Source of the DNA: Bdellovibrionales bacterium | Lineage (GTDB): Bacteria > Bdellovibrionota > Bdellovibrionia > Bdellovibrionales > UBA1609 | Length of the DNA stretch: 11,016 nt | Direction: 5' to 3' | Assembly (NCBI GenBank): GCA_020434645.1 | Contig: JAGRAK010000038.1 | Location: 1-11,016, forward strand | Part shown: piece after piece, positions 6,706-11,016 of the stretch | Layout of the letters: each line of letters starts with the position of its first letter | Position numbering within the stretch: the stretch's first letter is position 1 | The notes under the pieces: model-generated | Told to the model about the DNA's origin: nothing | Seen by the model: the letters and a program-made list of their open reading frames with translations, nothing else | The model's database searches: none | Position numbers and translations under genes: made by a program

Positions 6706-7331
6706 TTGGAATGCTTGTGTTTTTACCCGTTCTCTTAGCGATAATATTGGGACTCTATATCTCTTCTAAATGGATGGTCACATACACGAACAAACAAAGC
6801 CTATGTGAAAACCAGTTATTTCACCAGCAACAAGAGCTTGCTGACGAGCTCAATAATCTGTTTGCCTTAAATAAAGAAGCACGACTTCTGCAAGTTGCAA
6901 ATAAAATGGCACTACTTAAACTGGCAACAGCCACGGCAACTGGCAATATGGTCGCCATTGCGGCAGCTGAAAAATACTTGTACAAAATAACACAAAAAAA
7001 GAAAGTTCTAGAGGGTAAACAAGATAAAATTATTTCAGCGATTAAAGTTCAACACGCACGCGCCCAACTCTATTTACGCAAAACACTGATTAAAAATAAC
7101 CCGAGAGTGACACTCCCTGCCGCTCAGATACGTAAAGAAAACCCAAACGAAGTGGGCTCACCTTATGAAACTCTACCGAACTTCAGTGTTCAGCAGCGAG
7201 CACATGTTCTGTACACCATTCACTTAACAATCCCGCCGGAAAAGCCTAAACGAAAAGATTTCATATGCAGCGCCTCAATTGCAGATCGCGCTGGAACATT
7301 TCGCGCAACGCTATCACCGGGGTCAATATGA
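6636..7331 (+). CDS. TadG-like pseudopilin/membrane protein
   Basis: A 231-residue protein with a basic 20-residue leader ending in RSRG, then FALIGMLVFLPVLLAIILGLY (split as FALIGMLVFL and PVLLAIILGL, residues 21-40) as its only membrane helix. This resembles the N-terminus of TadE/TadG-type proteins, with Gly20 as the cleavage residue. The +5 position is Gly and not Glu. The exported part is helical and glutamine/lysine-rich (about 55-150), followed by a shorter, probably beta-containing part with Cys57 and Cys211 as its only cysteines. The start is set by GGGAG six bases before the ATG. No other start codon exists before Gly20, so the 70-base overlap with the preceding gene is real. Its stop overlaps the next start as ATGA. 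It has no recognisable von Willebrand-type domain, as TadG itself often has. Confidence 0.65.
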   Translation: MRHKRTHNTQHEDARKRSRGFALIGMLVFLPVLLAIILGLYISSKWMVTYTNKQSLCENQLFHQQQELADELNNLFALNKEARLLQVANKMALLKLATATATGNMVAIAAAEKYLYKITQKKKVLEGKQDKIISAIKVQHARAQLYLRKTLIKNNPRVTLPAAQIRKENPNEVGSPYETLPNFSVQQRAHVLYTIHLTIPPEKPKRKDFICSASIADRAGTFRATLSPGSI

Positions 7332-7606
7332 AAAATAAAACACTTCAAATTCGCGGACTAATAATAAGACAAAATCGTGGTCAAATTTTAGTAGAAATTC
7401 TGACTGGGTTGGCCGCATTTTTGCTATTCATATTTTTCATCGTGCAAATATGCGAGACCACAATGCATGAAGCCAAGAGATTTCGAATAACAAAAGAGGA
7501 GAGACATGGAAATCAAATTACCAGAGATACCCATAGTAAAAAAACACCCGCGCACTATGGTCGTGATATTCGTAGTGTTTTTTCTAATCGTAAGTCTTCT
7601 CGTTGA
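7328..7606 (+). CDS. TadE-like pseudopilin, small
   Basis: A 92-residue protein with an 18-residue basic leader ending RQNRG, then QILVEILTGLAAFLLFIFFIV. Cleavage after Gly18 puts Glu23 at +5, the class III signature, followed by one hydrophobic helix to about residue 40. The remaining exported tail is basic. I start it at the ATG overlapping the previous stop (ATGA). A longer in-frame start 63 bases upstream lies wholly within the previous gene and adds no leader-like sequence. From residue 60 on, the reading frame runs through the start of the next gene, and that last third (NQITRDTHSKKTP onward) looks unselected. The functional part may be only the first 60 residues. Confidence 0.6.
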   Translation: MKNKTLQIRGLIIRQNRGQILVEILTGLAAFLLFIFFIVQICETTMHEAKRFRITKEERHGNQITRDTHSKKTPAHYGRDIRSVFSNRKSSR

Positions 7607-7979
7607 GAGCTCCAACAATAAACCAGAAGAGCAAAATGAAGTCATTACAGCAGAAAGCGTGGATACGTTTATTCCCAGTGGTTTTGTACTTGTACCTATT
7701 GAAGTCCAAAATCTAGCATCATTAGACTCAATTGTTGGACAATTTGGAGTTGTCGACCTTTACACTGAAAATGATAAAAACCCACTGGCCTCTGGCTTAA
7801 AGTTAATTCGAAGCCCGCGCGACCCATCACAGTTTGCTGTTATGGTGCCTGAAGCCAGCTCTAAAGAAATTGTAAGATACAGCAACAAGCCATTTATGGT
7901 GATTGTACAGAACCCGAATCAAAATAAGTCAGCCGTGCGCCAAGCCACACAACCCACAAGAATTACCTGGGAGGATTAA
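7506..7979 (+). CDS. Single-pass membrane protein, possibly CpaB/SAF-like
   Basis: A 157-residue protein with a short cytoplasmic N-terminus, one membrane helix at residues 18-33 (MVVIFVVFFLIVSLLV) and a periplasmic domain of about 120 residues. FIPSGFVLVPIEVQN (55-69) followed by GVVDLYTEN (81-89) and later a short strand-rich part recalls the SAF-type fold of CpaB/RcpC, the Tad-pilus periplasmic protein, but the similarity is by eye and weak. CpaB is normally longer (about 250-300 residues), so this would be a reduced form. GAGGAG four bases before the ATG gives a strong start, inside the preceding gene, which it overlaps by 101 bases. It ends directly against the next start codon (TAAATG), which indicates one operon. 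Confidence 0.6.
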   Translation: MEIKLPEIPIVKKHPRTMVVIFVVFFLIVSLLVESSNNKPEEQNEVITAESVDTFIPSGFVLVPIEVQNLASLDSIVGQFGVVDLYTENDKNPLASGLKLIRSPRDPSQFAVMVPEASSKEIVRYSNKPFMVIVQNPNQNKSAVRQATQPTRITWED

Positions 7980-8960
7980 ATGAACACAAAAAGCCAAAGT
8001 CACACATGCAATCGACGCTACTTTGCCCTTATATTAACGGCATATTGTGTAATTAATTTACCCAAAGCATTTGCCGAAGAAGTCGTCATGTTTCGTGGAG
8101 AAAATGAAACCGAAACAGAGTTTGAGGCTCAAAAACTTGCACGAAATCAATCTGTAGGGTTTGATGACTTTGTCGCAAAGCAATCCGCTCCAGCATTGTT
8201 AATTGAAAATCTAAACCAATCATTTTTAGTGGCTCAAGATCATTTTTTAAAATCTGAAATTGGTGTCATAGAAAATGATTGGTTAGATGTCACCGCATTT
8301 GCCCATAAAGCCGACTGGGCCAAACCCCAACGAGAAATGATTCAAACAGCCTATTTGCGACTAGCTCAAATTGCATCAGATGCAACCAGCACTCGAAAAT
8401 ATTTGCTAGAAGCACTTTGTTATGACGATGAGTTTGTGCCAGATCAAAAGTTATTCCCACCGCCGCTGATCGAACAGTACAATTCACTAAAATCTCACAT
8501 TCCGAAAAAAGAACTCACATTCATTTCAGCAGAAGGGTTTTCATATGCTCTCATCAATGGAGTTCAACATAGAATTTCCTCTCGAACTCCTCTACATATT
8601 CGCCCTGGGACAAAGAGAATAACTTATCTGTCTCCAACATACATGCCTGTTTCAAGAGTTCTTGATACCTCTGAGATTATTAAGTATCAGCCACAAAAAA
8701 TACTCGCGCAAAAAATTTCAGCGCCCACTAGTAAGCTGAAGCAACGGTCTTTAGTTAAATCAGCAGAAGATTTGTTTTCAGCACCAACCTCAATATCACC
8801 CTCTATCGAAAACAAGATGCCGTCGGCAATAAATGAACAATTTTATAAGAAACCGAAGTTTTGGGTTGGAGCCGCCATACTTGCAGGGGTTGTCTACGCA
8901 TTAAAAAGCCAGAATAATGAAAAGGCGGGCGCTGCGCCGACACACCGAGAGGGCTTATGA
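7980..8960 (+). CDS. Exported protein with PEGA-like segment and C-terminal membrane anchor
   Basis: A 326-residue protein of no recognised family as a whole. Residues 1-32 are a Sec signal peptide ending AFA before EEVV. Residues about 65-170 are helical and may form TPR-like helices (AYLRLAQIASDATSTRKYLLEAL is about 124-146). Residues about 179-232 (LTFISAEGFSYALING, then RTPLHIRPGTKRITYLSP) resemble a PEGA domain, a small beta-sandwich found in surface proteins. After a Ser/Pro/Lys-rich linker, residues 294-308 (FWVGAAILAGVVYAL) form a hydrophobic helix near the C-terminus, probably a membrane anchor. GGGAGG five bases before the ATG supports the start, which directly abuts the previous stop. 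It is the last gene of the cluster, ending in a hairpin shared with the convergent regulator gene. A role in anchoring or sensing for the pilin-like proteins is inference. Confidence 0.65.
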   Translation: MNTKSQSHTCNRRYFALILTAYCVINLPKAFAEEVVMFRGENETETEFEAQKLARNQSVGFDDFVAKQSAPALLIENLNQSFLVAQDHFLKSEIGVIENDWLDVTAFAHKADWAKPQREMIQTAYLRLAQIASDATSTRKYLLEALCYDDEFVPDQKLFPPPLIEQYNSLKSHIPKKELTFISAEGFSYALINGVQHRISSRTPLHIRPGTKRITYLSPTYMPVSRVLDTSEIIKYQPQKILAQKISAPTSKLKQRSLVKSAEDLFSAPTSISPSIENKMPSAINEQFYKKPKFWVGAAILAGVVYALKSQNNEKAGAAPTHREGL

Positions 8961-8967
8961 CCCTCTC
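8947..8967. terminator. Perfect hairpin over two convergent stop codons
   Basis: GAGAGGG (8947-8953) and CCCTCTC (8961-8967) form a perfect seven-pair GC-rich stem with a seven-base loop that contains the TGA of the plus gene and the TAA of the minus gene. Rightward it is followed by AGCTTTAAATCTTT, a poor U-tract. Leftward there is none. It may stop transcription in either direction or slow it, and probably also protects the 3' ends, but it is not a textbook intrinsic terminator. Confidence 0.45.
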
Positions 8968-9506
8968 AGCTTTAAATCTTTACAGATAAAATGTATAGAT
9001 TTTCGAACTCCATCATCAGTGAGCCCAGGGTAAGCGACAAGACCAAACAAAGTACCGGCCATCCCATCGACGCCGGCCTCATCTAGATCTGCAAAATACA
9101 ATTTTATTTTAGAACGAAATTGTTTTTCGTAATCACGAAGAATTTTGCCAATTTCGTTCTGTTGTAGCCGACGAGTCATGTAATAAACATGCGTAAATGG
9201 CGACTTCTGACTCAGATGCCGTGATATTAAGACACTTTCAGTTAATTGCCCACTAGCCCACATTTTAAGTCTTGATTCACTTAACCCGAAATACTCAGCT
9301 CCTAGATAATCAACAGCCGTTCGTATAATTTCGTCTTTAGACTTACCGAAATAATAATAAATAAGTGGCCGTGACACTTTTGAAATACGAGAAAGATCTG
9401 TAATCTTCCACTTGCCGTAGCCTTTTATAACTTCAAGTTGAATAACAGATTCAAAAATAGCCCAGAATATTTGTTCTTTTGTATTTTGTGTTTCTTTTTT
9501 TGCCAC
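8955..9506 (-). CDS. TetR-family transcriptional regulator
   Basis: A 183-residue cytoplasmic DNA-binding protein with a TetR-type N-terminus. Residues about 10-30 form the first helix. The helix-turn-helix spans about 36-57 (ITDLSRISKVSRPLIYYYFGKSKDEI, split at SRPLIYYYF), with the typical LIYYYF recognition-helix end and the K-DEI continuation. The C-terminal part is unlike any ligand-binding type I can name. Its ligand and targets are unknown. The start codon is GTG at 9504-9506 with only a weak upstream ribosome binding site (TACC-rich). It is convergent with the pilin cluster and overlaps its last gene by six bases. It lies downstream of a terminator, so it must have its own promoter in the roughly 45 bases before the start, where I see no strong consensus. 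Control of the neighbouring genes is plausible but not shown. Confidence 0.85.
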   Translation of the reverse strand: MAKKETQNTKEQIFWAIFESVIQLEVIKGYGKWKITDLSRISKVSRPLIYYYFGKSKDEIIRTAVDYLGAEYFGLSESRLKMWASGQLTESVLISRHLSQKSPFTHVYYMTRRLQQNEIGKILRDYEKQFRSKIKLYFADLDEAGVDGMAGTLFGLVAYPGLTDDGVRKSIHFICKDLKLRGS

Positions 9507-9544
9507 GATGGCTAGAAGGTAACGTAGAAAAATTTATTGTGCAT

Positions 9545-9577
9545 TAAAAATAAGCAAGACCTCCCCCGAGGTCTTGC
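9545..9577 (-). terminator. Rho-independent terminator of the exported protein gene
   Basis: A perfect ten-pair stem, GCAAGACCTC (plus 9554-9563) with GAGGTCTTGC (9568-9577), closes a four-base loop. Read leftward it is followed by TTATTTTTAA, a U-rich run. It lies 25 bases downstream of the stop of the gene at 9602-10099 and isolates that gene from the regulator. Confidence 0.88.
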
Positions 9578-9601
9578 CCACACTTTCCCCTTGGCGACGA
9601 A

Positions 9602-10099
9602 TTACTCAGCCGCTTCTATTTTCATTTTAGTGATTCCAGCTTGAAAGCCGGCACCGCGAGCGAGACTTAATCCGAGATTAAGCGTAACGGCTTCTTGGCC
9701 ACCGCGCACCGCAAAATGAGCACCAGCACCTCGAAGCAAAGAAGCTTCTACATTGGCAACATAGTATTTACCGAGAAGTGCCTCAGGACCGGCAGCAAGA
9801 CCGATGCCCGTAGCCACGCCTGCTAGTTTAAGATGACCAAGTGCCACATTAAGAGCGATAGGTTTTCCACCCATAGTGACTTTCACTTTCATTTGCTGAG
9901 TGTTCCCGGCAATATCAATACAAGATACTGTACCTTCGCCGGTCATTTTGAATTTACCTATAATAACTTGAAGTCCGCGACCTTCAGCTTCAAATGTAAG
10001 AGCGCAGTCCCAAAGTGGTTTTTCAATTCTGTTTTCTGCCTTTGCCGTTACTCCCATTAGTGTAATCACTGAAAGTAGCGCGATTGTTAAGTTCTTCAT
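9602..10099 (-). CDS. Small exported protein, DUF992/EipA-like by eye
   Basis: A 165-residue protein with a clear Sec signal peptide (residues 1-21, ending AKA), so it is periplasmic or secreted. The rest is glycine- and alanine-rich and probably all beta, with Cys32 and Cys60 as the only cysteines, a possible disulfide pair. The spacing of ALLGKYYVA, GAGAHFAVRGG and a final ARGAGFQAG resembles DUF992/DUF1134-type periplasmic proteins, where such segments form glycine-rich strands. The similarity is from memory of the pattern and not tested. The ATG at 10097-10099 has AGGGGA upstream. It forms a single-gene unit with its own terminator and a probable promoter. Base and residue use (GC-richer, Gly/Ala-rich) differs from the neighbouring regulator but not enough to claim transfer. 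Confidence 0.6.
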   Translation of the reverse strand: MKNLTIALLSVITLMGVTAKAENRIEKPLWDCALTFEAEGRGLQVIIGKFKMTGEGTVSCIDIAGNTQQMKVKVTMGGKPIALNVALGHLKLAGVATGIGLAAGPEALLGKYYVANVEASLLRGAGAHFAVRGGQEAVTLNLGLSLARGAGFQAGITKMKIEAAE

Positions 10100-10173
10100 G
10101 AGTTCCCCTTTTAGTTATCAGAGCCCTTTACTGCCCTGTTTGTTTATTTCTTGGGGACACTAAACATCTATTT

Positions 10174-10203
10174 AAAATAAAAAGAAATCAAATGAGCTGT
10201 CAG
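10174..10203 (-). promoter_or_regulatory. Possible promoter in the 10100-10286 intergenic region
   Basis: Reading leftward, CTGACA (plus 10198-10203) and TATTTT (plus 10174-10179) are 18 bases apart and match five and four sigma-70 positions. A start near 10167 would leave a leader of about 68 bases. Nearby TTGACA at about plus 10215-10225 has no matching -10. The rest of the 187-base gap is AT-rich, and its CTGAG/CTCAG inverted repeat (about 10242-10265) has no U-tract, so I do not call it a terminator for the upstream gene. Confidence 0.3.
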
Positions 10204-10286
10204 AAAACATAGTTTTATGTCAATTTGTGATGAGTCTACGGCCACTGAGCTCAAAATAAATCTCAGCAGGTCTATATATATCTGAT

Positions 10287-11016
10287 TTAGCCGATCTGAT
10301 GACCTCTAAACATAATTTTTACCAACTCACCTAATTCAAATTGTGAATAAGTTTCAAGGCACCAATTGAAATCAGGATGGGAGTGCGCACGAGTCATTAA
10401 AGATACATCCCTAAAAAAATCTTCTCTTGGGAGAGCGATATTATTTTGTTTCGCATCCCAAACTGCATATAAATTATTCTGCATGCTCGTCTTCTCAATT
10501 GGACTATCACTACCAAAATAGTATTTGACCCCTGCGCTCTCGAGCTCCTGCCAGCGAAATGCAAACCGCGCTAGCTCCCCTATTTTATTGTTCAACCACT
10601 TCTTATCACTTAGCCAATGGCATGGTTGCAAATGGCAAATCACACCAAGCTGGCTAAAAATTTTGATGGTTTCAGGGCGAAGGAGCTCAGCATGCTCGAG
10701 ATGAAGTTGACCTAAAATATTTTGACTTTTTAAATCTAAAGCTACGCGCGCTACGATATGAGCGGCCTCGTCGCCAATGGCATGCACAGCTATTTCTAAA
10801 TTATTTTGAAAACAAATTTGCATCATCTCTGCGAGTTGCGAAACTTCAAGCAGTTGAAGCCCCGCACCTGAGCCAGATAAATATGGTCGACTGAGTAAAG
10901 CGCCCTCCGACCCAAGCGCGCCGTCGAAATAAACTTTCACACCTTTCGGTCTAAGCAAATCATGAGTTTCTTTTTTTGCCTGCCGTGCAAGTCGAACGCA
11001 TTCGTTAAAACTAGAC
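10287..11016 (-). CDS. YtcJ-like amidohydrolase (partial, C-terminal part)
   Basis: The C-terminal 242 residues of a metal-dependent amidohydrolase of the Amidohydro_3/YtcJ group, whose members hydrolyse C-N bonds in diverse substrates. The frame stays open to the right edge, so the start and the N-terminal HxH metal site are outside the window. A TTG at 10956-10958 is internal and is not the start. Visible family motifs are VKVYFDGALGSEGALLS near the start of the visible part, AVHAIGDEA, LHLEHAEL, LGVICHLQPCH and YFGSDSPIE. The His of AIGD and LEH and the Asp of GSDSPIE are expected metal or catalytic ligands and are all present. The C-terminal segment ends FRGHQIG. The substrate cannot be told. 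It may be secreted or cytoplasmic, depending on the missing N-terminus. Confidence 0.9.
   Translation of the reverse strand, partial: SSFNECVRLARQAKKETHDLLRPKGVKVYFDGALGSEGALLSRPYLSGSGAGLQLLEVSQLAEMMQICFQNNLEIAVHAIGDEAAHIVARVALDLKSQNILGQLHLEHAELLRPETIKIFSQLGVICHLQPCHWLSDKKWLNNKIGELARFAFRWQELESAGVKYYFGSDSPIEKTSMQNNLYAVWDAKQNNIALPREDFFRDVSLMTRAHSHPDFNWCLETYSQFELGELVKIMFRGHQIG

Noticed and set aside
7265..7327. Upstream start for the small TadE-like gene
   Set aside because: It would add 21 residues fully inside the previous gene and lacks any leader or ribosome binding site. The ATGA-coupled start fits better.

Overview
The window looks like a piece of a Gram-negative chromosome with moderate GC. 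An outer-membrane-type lipoprotein, a periplasmic-type lytic transglycosylase domain, signal peptides and AGGAG-type ribosome binding sites all point that way. The mix of glycine-cleavage genes, a Flp/Tad-type pilin cluster, an Ala/Lys-rich histone-like protein and many proteins of no obvious family suggests a Bdellovibrio-like (Bdellovibrionota or former deltaproteobacterial) genome. That placement is an inference from gene content and was not tested by any search.

Layout. Positions 1-2114 are a minus-strand block: a HAD-family phosphatase gene, then gcvT (broken by a one-base frameshift near 790), then gcvH running off the left edge. A plus-strand lipoprotein (2283-4283) with a C-terminal lytic transglycosylase domain follows, overlapping tail to tail with folD on the minus strand. 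folD is divergent from a Lys/Ala-rich histone H1-like gene (5193-5912), and their predicted promoters lie on top of one another. A strong intrinsic terminator closes the histone-like gene.

Positions 6064-8960 hold the most distinctive region: six tightly packed or overlapping plus-strand genes. The first four encode short proteins with a class III (prepilin-type) N-terminus, namely a Flp pilin-like protein with a long charged tail, two TadE-like pseudopilins and one longer TadG-like pseudopilin. They are followed by a small single-pass membrane protein and a signal-peptide protein with a PEGA-like segment and a C-terminal membrane anchor. No ATPase, platform protein, secretin or prepilin peptidase lies in the window. 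This is therefore either a satellite pilin operon served by Tad machinery elsewhere or the edge-independent core of an undescribed envelope apparatus.

The right end (8955-11016) is all minus strand: a TetR-type regulator, a small exported protein with its own terminator and probable promoter, and the C-terminal two-thirds or so of a YtcJ-like amidohydrolase cut by the window edge.

How the genes relate: gcvT, gcvH and folD all act in tetrahydrofolate one-carbon metabolism (glycine to methylene-THF to formyl-THF) but sit in two transcription units. The transglycosylase and the pilin cluster are both envelope functions. No stretch over 300 bases lacks a gene, and no tRNA, rRNA, CRISPR array, insertion sequence or attachment site was seen.
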